Shown piece after piece: positions 27,389-35,494 of a stretch of DNA of 64,000 nucleotides. Within the stretch, counting starts at the first letter, position 1, and every line of letters starts with the position of its first letter. Origin of the DNA: Paenibacillus humicola. Lineage in GTDB: Bacteria; Bacillota; Bacilli; Paenibacillales; Paenibacillaceae. Where the stretch lies: contig NZ_JAQGPL010000001.1 of the NCBI RefSeq assembly GCF_028826105.1, forward strand, positions 1,452,501 to 1,516,500, given 5' to 3'. A program made the translations under genes and the position numbers. The notes under the pieces are model-generated. The model was not told the origin of the DNA. It worked only from the letters and a program-made list of their open reading frames with translations, and ran no database searches.

Positions 27389-28783
27389 TTGCCCAATAAG
27401 AAACCGAACCTTGTGATCTTCGGCATCGACAGCCTGCGCCGCGATCATATGAGCGCTTACGGCTATCCGCGACTGACGACGCCTCACATTGACAAGCTGG
27501 CGGGCGAAGGCGTGCTGTTCGAGCAGCATTTCAGTCCGAGCATCCCGACGACGCCGGCCTACGCGTCCATGCTGACGGGGATGGACGTCTTCGGCACCGA
27601 CGTGGTGGCGCTCCGCCACCAAGGGCCGCTTGGCGGCCATGTCAAAACGCTGGCCGAGGTGCTGGAGGAGAACGGCTATAACACGACCTGCATCGGCTTC
27701 ACCGGGAATCCTTCCTCCCGCGGCTTCCAGACCTACCTGGATTACGAAGCCTGGGTTCCCGACGAGACGGGGCGCACGCCCAAGGCGCTGCTGCTGAACG
27801 AGGTCGCCGTTCCCGAGCTGGAACGGCTGGCGAAGGACGACAAGCCGTTCTTCCTGTTCCTGCGCCATATGGACCCGCACTCGCCATACCTGCCGCCTGC
27901 GCCTTATGAGCGGGCTTTTTACGGCGGGAATGAAAAGGATCCGGACAACCGTTCGATGGACCCGGTTTACGGGTTCAAGCCGTTCGCCGATTTTCTGAAG
28001 TCATGGATTCCCGAAGGGGTGACGGATCACGAGTACGTAACGGCGCAGTACGACGGAGCCGTCGCGTATATGGACGCGTGCATCCAGACGATTTTGGCGA
28101 AGCTGGACGCGCTTGGGCTGGAGGAAGAAACGCTCGTCGTCGTCACGTCCGATCACGGGGAGACGCTGTACGAGCACGACTGCTATTTCGACCATCACGG
28201 GCTGTACGACTGCACGCTGGTCGTGCCGCTTATTTTCAAATATCCCGGACGCGTTCCCTCCGGCAGGCGCGTGAAGGAAGTGTCGCTCATTTCCGATGTC
28301 ATGCCGACCGTGCTCGAGCTGCTGGAAATCGAGACGGAAACGGCATATGACGGGCGCAGCCTGATTAAGATGGTGGAAGGCAGGGAAAACGACCGCGTCA
28401 GCGAATTCTATATTACGGAGTGTACGTGGATGCGCAAGCACGGCTGGCGGACGCCGGAGTGGAAGCTGATCCGGGCGCTGGAGCCGGATTTCCATTTCAA
28501 GCCCGAGGTCGAGCTGTATAATCTGATCCGCGACCCCGAAGAGAACGTCAATCTGGCGGAACAGGAGCCGGAGGTTGTCGCGCTGCTGACGAAGCGGATG
28601 GAAGATTATATCGCGAGGCGCGAAGGCGAGACGGGACGAACGAACCCGATATTCACGAACCTGAACTGGCATGGGAAAGGGAAAGTATTCCAATCGTCCC
28701 AGGAAGCTTACGACTCGCTGCACATCGGCGGCGTCATCGCGGCCCGCGCGCTGCAGGCCAAGGAGAAGGCGGGCAAATCATGA
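27389..28783 (+). CDS. Sulfatase-fold hydrolase with Thr in place of the formylglycine residue
   Basis: 464-residue member of the alkaline phosphatase/sulfatase superfamily. Metal-site elements are present (VIFGIDSLRRDH; TSDHGETLYEHD). At the catalytic site, where true sulfatases have C/S-x-P-x-R, it has T54-T55-P56-A57-Y58, so there is no residue for formylglycine and no signature Arg. A Thr nucleophile fits phosphodiesterase or phosphotransferase relatives. TTG 27389 follows GAGGAGG by 8 nt. No signal peptide, so it acts in the cytoplasm. It overlaps the next gene by 4 bp. Confidence 0.85.
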   Translation: MPNKKPNLVIFGIDSLRRDHMSAYGYPRLTTPHIDKLAGEGVLFEQHFSPSIPTTPAYASMLTGMDVFGTDVVALRHQGPLGGHVKTLAEVLEENGYNTTCIGFTGNPSSRGFQTYLDYEAWVPDETGRTPKALLLNEVAVPELERLAKDDKPFFLFLRHMDPHSPYLPPAPYERAFYGGNEKDPDNRSMDPVYGFKPFADFLKSWIPEGVTDHEYVTAQYDGAVAYMDACIQTILAKLDALGLEEETLVVVTSDHGETLYEHDCYFDHHGLYDCTLVVPLIFKYPGRVPSGRRVKEVSLISDVMPTVLELLEIETETAYDGRSLIKMVEGRENDRVSEFYITECTWMRKHGWRTPEWKLIRALEPDFHFKPEVELYNLIRDPEENVNLAEQEPEVVALLTKRMEDYIARREGETGRTNPIFTNLNWHGKGKVFQSSQEAYDSLHIGGVIAARALQAKEKAGKS

Positions 28784-29796
28784 TCAGGTTCGCGGTGGTC
28801 GGCGTCAACAATATCGGCAAAATCCACTGCCGCGCCTATGCGCGGCATCCGGATACGAAGCTTGCTGCCGTATGCGACTTGATGCCGGATCGGGCCGAAG
28901 CGGCCGGGAGCGAATACGGCATTCCGGCGTACACCAGCCTGCAGGAGCTGCTGGAACGGGAGGACATCGACGCCGTCGCGGTGGCGACGGCGGGGGTCGA
29001 GAAGGGCAGCCACCATTTCGAGCCCGCGATGCTCGCGATCGCCGCCGGCAAGGACGTGCTCGTGGAGAAGCCCCTGTCCAACCGGATCGGGGAAGCAAGG
29101 CAGATGGTCGCCTTCGCGAAGGAGAAGCGGGTGCGGCTGGCGTGCAACCTGAACCACCGGTTTGCCCCTGCGGCTTACAAGGCGAAAGCGATCATCGAGG
29201 AAGGAAAGCTCGGCGCTCCTTTGTTCCTCAATATGCGGCTGACGATCCGCAACGCGCAGGAGGACACGGAGTGGCTGCATATGCGGGCGCTGCACCCGCA
29301 TTCGGTCGACGTCATGCGTTATTTCGGCGGCGACATCAAACGGGTGCAGGCGTTCATGACCAAAGCGCCGGGGCGCGCGTCATGGTCGACCGCATCCGTC
29401 AACGTCGAGTTTGCGTCCGGCGCGGTCGGGCATTTGACCGGGAGCTACGATATGTCGATGCGGCACCCGATCGAATTTTGCGAGGTTGCCGGCAGCGAAG
29501 GCCGCATCGTCATCGACAACGTATATGAAAGCATGACGTTTTATCCGCATCAATCCGACGAATTGACGGTCGTCCGCAACCCGCTGTTCGGCGGCATGCA
29601 GGGCTTTAACGATACGTTCGAGCAGCGCATCGGGCGATTCGTCGAGCAGATCAAGGCGGGAGCCGCGCCCGAAGCGGTCGACGCCTCCGGCGCCGACGCG
29701 CTCGCGGCCCAGGAAGTGATTGAAGCGGCAATTGCATCGCACGAATCCGGCGGGATCCCGATCACGGTACCTGCCGCCGAAAAATCAGGAGGTTAA
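28780..29796 (+). CDS. Gfo/Idh/MocA-family oxidoreductase, second copy
   Basis: 338 residues with the Rossmann start IRFAVVGVNNIGKIHCRAYA, the EKPL motif near residue 100 and the C-terminal alpha/beta domain. It is related to the enzyme at 25230 (shared HFEPAM, LACNLNH/LGCNLNH, HMRAL/F) and so may act on a related intermediate, for instance the reverse oxidation-reduction in a two-step epimerisation. Start overlaps the sulfatase-fold gene stop (ATGA), showing translational coupling, and the APS-kinase-like gene follows after 8 bp. Confidence 0.9.
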   Translation: MIRFAVVGVNNIGKIHCRAYARHPDTKLAAVCDLMPDRAEAAGSEYGIPAYTSLQELLEREDIDAVAVATAGVEKGSHHFEPAMLAIAAGKDVLVEKPLSNRIGEARQMVAFAKEKRVRLACNLNHRFAPAAYKAKAIIEEGKLGAPLFLNMRLTIRNAQEDTEWLHMRALHPHSVDVMRYFGGDIKRVQAFMTKAPGRASWSTASVNVEFASGAVGHLTGSYDMSMRHPIEFCEVAGSEGRIVIDNVYESMTFYPHQSDELTVVRNPLFGGMQGFNDTFEQRIGRFVEQIKAGAAPEAVDASGADALAAQEVIEAAIASHESGGIPITVPAAEKSGG

Positions 29797-29804
29797 GTAC
29801 GAAC

Positions 29805-30350
29805 ATGGACAGACAGCAGGGATCGGTATTATGGTTTACGGGATTGTCGGGCTCCGGCAAAACGACGACGGCGAAAGCGGTGGCGGCCGAGCTGAAAGCG
29901 CGGGGACGGCTTGTCGAGATGCTTGACGGCGACGAGCTGCGGGCAACGATTTGCAAAGGGCTTGGCTTCAGCCGCGAGGACCGCTTCGAGAACATCAAGC
30001 GGATCGCGTACGTGTCGAAGCTGCTTTCCCGCAACGGCGTTGTCGTGCTCGTCTCCGCCATTACGCCGTATGAGGAGATGAGAGCCTACGCGCGCAGCGT
30101 CATTCCGGATTATGCGGAAATATATGTAAATTGTCCGCTGCCGGAATGCGAGAAGCGGGACGTCAAAGGGCTCTATGCTAAAGCGCGAAGCGGGGAAATC
30201 AAGCACTTTACCGGCGTATCCGATCCCTACGAGGAGCCTGTCCGCCCGGATATCACGATCTCGACGGACGCCGACTCCGTCGTGAGCAATTGCAGTAAAA
30301 TCCTGAAGTGGCTTGACGACCGTCCGCGGCCGATGCAGGCGGCTCATTAG
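29805..30350 (+). CDS. cysC: Adenylylsulfate (APS) kinase-like protein
   Basis: 181 residues, full length for the CysC family. The Walker A loop FTGLSGSGKTT, LDGDELR, the LGFSREDRFENIKRIAYVSK block and the lid GLYAKARSGEIKHFTGVSDPYEEP are all intact. APS kinase turns APS plus ATP into PAPS. The setting is odd: it is coupled to an oxidoreductase and sulfatase-fold genes, with no ATP sulfurylase or PAPS reductase nearby. It may recycle released sulfate, supply PAPS, or be a repurposed kinase, as Campylobacter Cj1415 is for a cytidine diphosphoramidate. AGGAGG precedes the ATG. Confidence 0.88.
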   Translation: MDRQQGSVLWFTGLSGSGKTTTAKAVAAELKARGRLVEMLDGDELRATICKGLGFSREDRFENIKRIAYVSKLLSRNGVVVLVSAITPYEEMRAYARSVIPDYAEIYVNCPLPECEKRDVKGLYAKARSGEIKHFTGVSDPYEEPVRPDITISTDADSVVSNCSKILKWLDDRPRPMQAAH

Positions 30351-30363
30351 GAGTGCGAATGCA

Positions 30364-31782
30364 ATGAAGATCATCCTCATCTCGCTCGATACGCTGCGCG
30401 CATCCCGTCTAAGCGGTTATGGGTACGGAAAACCGACCAGCCCTTATTTGGACCGGATCGCCTCCCGGGGCGTACTGTTCGAACGCGCATATGCGGCGGA
30501 TATCCCGACCGAGGTGGCGCATACCGGCATTTTTACGGGAAAAATCGGCCTGACGACCGGCGTCGTCTCGCACGGCTCGAGCCTGACGTCGCTGCCGAAG
30601 GATACGCCGTGGCTGCCGAATCTGCTGCGCGCTTCCGGCTTTACGACGGCGGCGGTGGACAATCTGTACCAGCTCAAGGAATGGTTCGCCCGGGGCTACC
30701 GGTATTACATCAACAGCGCCGGCGGCAAAAGGTGGATCGACGGCCGTACGGTCAACAGCCTCGCGATGCCGTGGATCGAGCAGCACAAGGACGAATCCTT
30801 CTTCCTGTTTCTGCATTATTGGGACGCGCATACGCCGTACCTGCCGCCGGATTCGTATGTGCCGGAATTTTACCCGGCCGGCCGGGACCCGTTCGACCCG
30901 GCGAACCGCAGCATGGAGCGGGCTTACAATCATGCGGCTTATCCGTTCTTCAAGCACCACCATTACGACCTGGTCGGCCCGGTCACCGACAGCGCCTATT
31001 ACGACGCGCTGTACGACGCCGAAATCCGGTATCTGGACGACCGGCTGCAGGAACTGGACGAACACCTGGAGCGGCTCGGCATCGCGGAGGATACGCTGCT
31101 CGTCCTGTTCGGCGACCACGGCGAAAGCCTGACCGAGCACGAGATTTACTGGGACCACTGCGGCCTGTATGAGCCGACCGTCCATGTGCCCCTCATCATG
31201 CGCTGGCCGGGCCGGATTCCGGCCGGAAGGCGCGTGCCGGGCTTCGTGCAGCAGGTCGACCTGCTGCCGACGATTTTGGAGGCCGTCCGGAGCGAGCAGC
31301 CGCCCGGCATCGACGCGGCGAAGCTTCGCGAGCCCGAAGGCCTCGACGGGCGGAGCCTATGGGACGCTATCGGCGGGCGGAGCAACGGCACGCAGGAGCG
31401 GATCATGCTGAGCGAATGCGCCTGGCAGGCGGCGCGCGGCATCCGGACGGAGCGGTACAAATATATCCGCACGTACGATGCCGGGCCGTTTCGCCGGCCG
31501 CCGTGCGAGCTGTACGACCTGCATGCCGATCCGGAGGAAACGGCGAATCTTGCGGACGCGCTGCCGGACGTCGCCGCCCGCTTCGAGCGCGAGCTCGAGG
31601 AATGGGTCGCCGGGAAACTGGCGGGCCGGGAAGACCCGATGAAGCTTCAGCTCAAGGCGGCCGGCCTGCCGTTCCGCAGGCGGATCGAGCAGATTCTTTT
31701 GACCGCCGGCCTGACATGGGAGGCGTGGAGCGCCGACCCTCGGCGCGAGCGATTCGATTTGGCGGCGCTGCATCGCAGCTAG
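30364..31782 (+). CDS. Sulfatase-fold hydrolase, second copy, also lacking the formylglycine motif
   Basis: About 472 residues from ATG 30364, which lies 10 nt after AGGAG; an upstream extension to 30313 would overlap cysC and lacks a ribosome site. The metal-site Asp is in LISLDTLRASRLSGYGYG, and GDHGESLTEHEIYWDHCGLY is near the centre. The catalytic segment is DIPTEVAHTGIFTG, placing Thr49 where the formylglycine Cys/Ser should be, with His in place of the signature Arg. Like the protein at 27389, it is better read as a phospho- or unusual esterase than a standard sulfatase. No signal peptide is present. Confidence 0.85.
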   Translation: MKIILISLDTLRASRLSGYGYGKPTSPYLDRIASRGVLFERAYAADIPTEVAHTGIFTGKIGLTTGVVSHGSSLTSLPKDTPWLPNLLRASGFTTAAVDNLYQLKEWFARGYRYYINSAGGKRWIDGRTVNSLAMPWIEQHKDESFFLFLHYWDAHTPYLPPDSYVPEFYPAGRDPFDPANRSMERAYNHAAYPFFKHHHYDLVGPVTDSAYYDALYDAEIRYLDDRLQELDEHLERLGIAEDTLLVLFGDHGESLTEHEIYWDHCGLYEPTVHVPLIMRWPGRIPAGRRVPGFVQQVDLLPTILEAVRSEQPPGIDAAKLREPEGLDGRSLWDAIGGRSNGTQERIMLSECAWQAARGIRTERYKYIRTYDAGPFRRPPCELYDLHADPEETANLADALPDVAARFERELEEWVAGKLAGREDPMKLQLKAAGLPFRRRIEQILLTAGLTWEAWSADPRRERFDLAALHRS

Positions 31783-31854
31783 CGGTGGTCCGGCGTCTTT
31801 CATATTGTCCGGAATCAGAATTTGACGGGTTCCTTTTCGGGGGAGTGAAAGCGG

Positions 31855-32745
31855 ATGCAGCACATTTTGGGCAGCCGGAATTACATGAAGGACGACTTTC
31901 CGTTCTGGATCACCCGGACGGACCAGGGGTCGCTGGCCGAACACGGGCACGAGTTCGTCGAGCTCGTGTATGTCGTCCGGGGGAGCGGCACCCATATTTT
32001 CCAGGGGGCCCGATACGACATCGAGGCGGGCAACGTCTTTATCATTAATCCGGGCGAAACGCATGCCTATGCGGTCAAACCGGGCGAGCGGATGGAGATC
32101 GTCAACTGCCTGTTTATGCCCTCTTTTATCCCGGACGCGCTGCTCAGCGAGCTGAACATTACGGAATCGATCGACTATTTTTACGTCCATCCGTTTCTCG
32201 GCCACGACGTGAGGTTCAATCATCACCTCCGTCTGCACGGGCAGGAGGCCGCCTCCGTGCTTACGCTGCTGGAGAGCATGATCCGGGAAATCGGGGAACG
32301 GGGCGTCGGCTACGCCACGCTCATCCGGCTGCAGATGATCGAGCTGCTCGTGCTGCTCTCCCGCTACTACGCCGTCGTCCAAAATCAGCGAACCCCATCC
32401 TCGCCGCATCAGCGGGACCGCTTCATGACCGCCCGGCGCATATACGGCTATCTCGAACGCAATTTCGATAAAAAAATAACGCTGCAGTCGCTGTCCGGCC
32501 TGTTCAATATCAGCACGAGGCAGGTCAACCGGCTGACGCGCGAGGAATACGGAAAAAGCGTGTTCGATCTGCTGCACGACATCCGGATCGAGCGCGCCAA
32601 GCGGCTGCTCAGCGATTCGGATGAGAAAGTCATCGCCGTGGCAAGCATGGTCGGCTACGACGACCCGTCCTTTTTCAGCAGGCTGTTCGTCCGGCACACG
32701 GGCTTTTCTCCGCGGGAATACCGCAGCTGCCGGAACGTGAAATAA
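31855..32745 (+). CDS. AraC-family regulator with N-terminal cupin
   Basis: 296 residues. A cupin (~20-90) has the metal or sugar-site pattern EHGHEFVELVYVVRGSGTH and NPGETHAY. The C-terminal AraC domain has two HTHs (ITLQSLSGLFNISTRQVNRL; EKVIAVASMVGYDDPSFFSR). GGGGGAG lies about 9 nt upstream of the ATG. It sits inside the sulfatase-fold locus, between two hydrolase genes in the same direction, and is the likely substrate-responsive regulator of that locus. Confidence 0.9.
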   Translation: MQHILGSRNYMKDDFPFWITRTDQGSLAEHGHEFVELVYVVRGSGTHIFQGARYDIEAGNVFIINPGETHAYAVKPGERMEIVNCLFMPSFIPDALLSELNITESIDYFYVHPFLGHDVRFNHHLRLHGQEAASVLTLLESMIREIGERGVGYATLIRLQMIELLVLLSRYYAVVQNQRTPSSPHQRDRFMTARRIYGYLERNFDKKITLQSLSGLFNISTRQVNRLTREEYGKSVFDLLHDIRIERAKRLLSDSDEKVIAVASMVGYDDPSFFSRLFVRHTGFSPREYRSCRNVK

Positions 32746-32762
32746 CGGAGGGGGAATGCCGG

Positions 32763-34181
32763 ATGGAGAAAAGACCGCCGAATCTGCTGCTGATCACGGC
32801 TGACCAGCTGCGCTTCGACTGCGTGGGCTTCAGCTGCAAATATCCGGTGCGGACGCCGAACCTGGACGCTCTGGCCGGACAGGGCACCGCCTTCACCCAC
32901 GCTTATTCGGTGCTCCCGGTCTGCTGTCCGGCGCGCCAATCGCTGCTCCACGGACGAAGGCCGGAGACGTTCGGCGCCCTGTGGAACTACAGCGGCGCCC
33001 TGCCCGTGGCGGCGCTCCCGCCGGATGCCTACACTTGGACGCGGACGCTTGCGGAGAACGGGTACCGGTCGGCTTATTTGGGAAAATGGGGCGTGAATCC
33101 GGATCACGACGCCACCGCTTACGGCTATCATTCGGTCGTCGGCGAGTCCGATTACGCCAAATTTGCGAAGGAACGTTATCCGGACGTCGTGTATACGAAC
33201 GGATATTTCGGCGAGCCGGACCCGGTCCCGCTTGCGGACAGTCGTACGCACTGGCTGGCCGCCAGGGCGGTTGCCAAGCTGGAGGAGCTGCAGCGCGGGG
33301 ACGGGCCCTGGCATCTTGCGCTTCATTTTCCCGAGCCGCATTTGCCCTGCCGGCCTGCGGGACGTTTTGCGTCCATGTACGATCCGGCCGGTGTTCCGGA
33401 ATGGGACGGCTTCCGCGAAACGTTCGAAGGGAAGCCGTATATTCAGAGCCAGCAGCTGCTCAGCTGGGGCATCGAGTCGTTCACGTGGGAGGATTGGGCG
33501 CCGGTTGTGGCCCGGTACTATGGCGTAATCAGCCAGATGGACGAAGCGGTCGGACAGGTGCTGAACGCCCTAGACCGTCTGGGGGCGGCGGACGACACTG
33601 TGGTCGTGTTCACCTCCGATCACGGCGATATGTGCGGGTCCCACCGCATGATGGATAAACATTATATTTTGTACGACGACGTCGTGCGCGTGCCGCTCAT
33701 TATCCGGATGCCGGGCGGGAAACCGGGACGCGTCAGCGATTCGTTCGTCTACAATTTTCTCGACCTGGCGCCGACGGTGCTGGAGCTGACCGGTCTCTCC
33801 GCCGCCGGTCCCGGCAATTTGCAAGGAAGGTCGCTGCTGCCGCTGCTGACGGAAAATGAGGAGCCGGCCGGCTGGCGCCGGTCGGTCGTGTCCACCTACA
33901 ACGGCCAGCAGTTCGGACTGTACACGCAGCGCATGATCCGCACGAAGAGCTGGAAATACATATGGAACTGCACGGATACAGACGAGCTGTACGACCTGCA
34001 GGCCGACCCTGCCGAGCTGACGAACCGGATCGGCGCGCCGGAGCACACGGAGCTCGTCGCCGAGCTGAGACGCGAGCTGTACGGGCAGTTGGACGCTGAC
34101 GGCGATCTGCTCGTGCGCAATTCGTGGATGCGAAGGCAGCTGCTGGAAGGGGCGAAACGAAACTGCAGCGGTTCGACGTAG
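32763..34181 (+). CDS. Type I (formylglycine) sulfatase
   Basis: 472 residues. Unlike the two hydrolases upstream it has an intact signature C54-C55-P56-A57-R58 (C-x-P-x-R), so Cys54 would become formylglycine after maturation. Metal ligands are visible in LITADQLRFD and FTSDHGDMCGSHRMMDKHY. It hydrolyses a sulfate ester, releasing sulfate from a sugar or aryl group. No signal peptide, so the substrate is imported first. No maturation enzyme (FGE or anSME) is in the window. GGAGGGGG lies 8 nt before the ATG. Confidence 0.92.
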   Translation: MEKRPPNLLLITADQLRFDCVGFSCKYPVRTPNLDALAGQGTAFTHAYSVLPVCCPARQSLLHGRRPETFGALWNYSGALPVAALPPDAYTWTRTLAENGYRSAYLGKWGVNPDHDATAYGYHSVVGESDYAKFAKERYPDVVYTNGYFGEPDPVPLADSRTHWLAARAVAKLEELQRGDGPWHLALHFPEPHLPCRPAGRFASMYDPAGVPEWDGFRETFEGKPYIQSQQLLSWGIESFTWEDWAPVVARYYGVISQMDEAVGQVLNALDRLGAADDTVVVFTSDHGDMCGSHRMMDKHYILYDDVVRVPLIIRMPGGKPGRVSDSFVYNFLDLAPTVLELTGLSAAGPGNLQGRSLLPLLTENEEPAGWRRSVVSTYNGQQFGLYTQRMIRTKSWKYIWNCTDTDELYDLQADPAELTNRIGAPEHTELVAELRRELYGQLDADGDLLVRNSWMRRQLLEGAKRNCSGST

Positions 34182-34210
34182 ATTAACTATCGAAGGAAAA
34201 GATCCATTAT

Positions 34211-34243
34211 AGCGGACAGCTCGCTGCTGTCCGCTTTGTTTTT
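34211..34243 (+). terminator. Terminator at end of the sulfatase locus
   Basis: Perfect 10-bp stem AGCGGACAGC / GCTGTCCGCT with a 5-nt loop, followed by TTGTTTTT, 30 bp past the sulfatase stop. Confidence 0.85.
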
Positions 34244-34330
34244 GGCTCCCCTGACCAGGTTCTATCCAACGAAAGCCAAAGATTGAACACGATTTGCATC
34301 AGCCGGCCCACTGCGAGCGCCGGATACGTT

Positions 34331-34408
34331 CCGAAACAGACGAAAATCCGCTTCCCTTGCGTGAGCCTCGGCGATATAGCCCCGCATGGATGCGAATGCC
34401 TCCCTCGT
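34331..34408 (-). pseudogene. Relic of a second nitrilase 5' end
   Basis: Directly after the nitrilase stop, the minus strand continues in the same frame as REAFASMRGYIAEAHAREAD, which mirrors QNLQTMQDYIAEARSRGAD of the intact gene. At DNA level 34331-34388 matches 35041-35098 closely, with single-base gaps that break the frame. This is the remnant of a tandem paralogue whose 3' part has been lost. The rest of 34244-34330 is unassigned. Confidence 0.7.
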
Positions 34409-35179
34409 TCAAATCCGGACTTGAACATAAAGTACGCCGGCGCCCCAGTCCCCCGACTCGGCCGCACATGTCCCTTGCGGATCAAACAGATAGCCGCCGC
34501 CGGGAAAATCCTCGTCGACCGTGCGGCCTGCCTGGGTGGCCGTGCCGATATAAACGGCCTGTTCGGCGGCATACGCTCCAAGCTGAGCCCTGCACTTGTC
34601 TCTCCACCAATTGAAGCCGGACGACCAGTTCCGGGTTTCCTGTTCGCCGTATAATCCGGGAGCGGCGCATTCAAAAATGAATGCAGCTCCTTTTTCGGCA
34701 TATGCGCGAAAAATATCCGGGTCGTCGATGTCCGCGCAGATGGAAATGCCGAAGCGCAGACCGCGGGCGGAAAAGACCGGCAGATGCGCGCCCGGATCGA
34801 ACCATTGCTCTTCGCCTTCTTTGATCGTTTTCTTGCGGTAACAGCCAAGCAGCTCGCCGTCATTGGCGACAAACTGGGTAATATACGGCTTGCCTCCCGG
34901 ATTATGCTCCACAAAACCGGCGATCACGCAAATCGAGTGGAGAGCGCTGTATCGAATGACTTGTTTCACGGCTTCGTGATCCATGGAAATTACGGCATGC
35001 GGCTGCTTCACGGGGTCGATATATCCGGTTAAATTCATTTCCGGAAAACAGACGAAATCCGCTCCCCTCGAGCGAGCCTCGGCAATATAGTCCTGCATCG
35101 TTTGGAGATTTTGTCTAATCTCCCCCTTCTCGCAGTTCATTTGCACCAGCGCAACGGTGAATGAAGTTTTCCGTTCCAT
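34409..35179 (-). CDS. Carbon-nitrogen hydrolase (nitrilase superfamily amidase)
   Basis: 256 residues with the Glu-Lys-Cys triad of the nitrilase fold: Glu47 in FPEMNLTGY, Lys116 in YRKKTI and Cys148 in ISICADIDDP. It cleaves a C-N bond of an amide, carbamoyl or omega-amide compound; the target is unknown. ATG 35179 gives MERKTSFTVALVQMN, the usual family start. The C-terminal end VLYVQVRI may be chimeric, because the sequence beyond the stop is a fragment of another nitrilase. It is divergent from threonine synthase. Confidence 0.88.
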   Translation of the reverse strand: MERKTSFTVALVQMNCEKGEIRQNLQTMQDYIAEARSRGADFVCFPEMNLTGYIDPVKQPHAVISMDHEAVKQVIRYSALHSICVIAGFVEHNPGGKPYITQFVANDGELLGCYRKKTIKEGEEQWFDPGAHLPVFSARGLRFGISICADIDDPDIFRAYAEKGAAFIFECAAPGLYGEQETRNWSSGFNWWRDKCRAQLGAYAAEQAVYIGTATQAGRTVDEDFPGGGYLFDPQGTCAAESGDWGAGVLYVQVRI

Positions 35180-35494
35180 CTTGTTTCAGCCCCGCCTTTC
35201 GAACAACATCGCATGAAGGATCACATACCGCAAATTGTAACAGATGATTCCATTCGAGTATAGAAAACGCTTACCCTTACGGCTTAACGATCCGCTATTG
35301 ACAGCGGGTGGCCGTCACGTAACAATAAAATAAAATCATAGCCTGAACAGCGTGTCCGTGTTTTTCCCCGCCGCGATCCGCAGCGTTCTTCTTTTTTGAA
35401 GCATCCATCCTTGGCATAAACAAAACTCGTCCTTGTCAGAATGTCGTCCAAAGAAAGGCACCTTACTTTTTCGTTTACATAGGAGGTTTTGCAG
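35180..35494. other. Divergent intergenic region, nitrilase / threonine synthase
   Basis: A partial cre-like element AGAAAACGCTTACC (35262-35275, 8 of 10 fixed positions) lies about 85 bp upstream of the nitrilase start. A small hairpin CCGCT-ATTGAC-AGCGG lies near 35291-35306. No T-box, attenuator or clear promoter pair was found for the threonine synthase. Confidence 0.35.

Noticed and set aside
31357..32697. Minus-strand open frame of 446 codons opposite the AraC and sulfatase-fold genes
   Set aside because: Shadow of high-G+C genes on the other strand; no ribosome site and no known motif.
35180..35494. T-box or threonine attenuator before threonine synthase
   Set aside because: No T-box sequence, no Thr-rich leader peptide and no terminator/antiterminator pair were seen.
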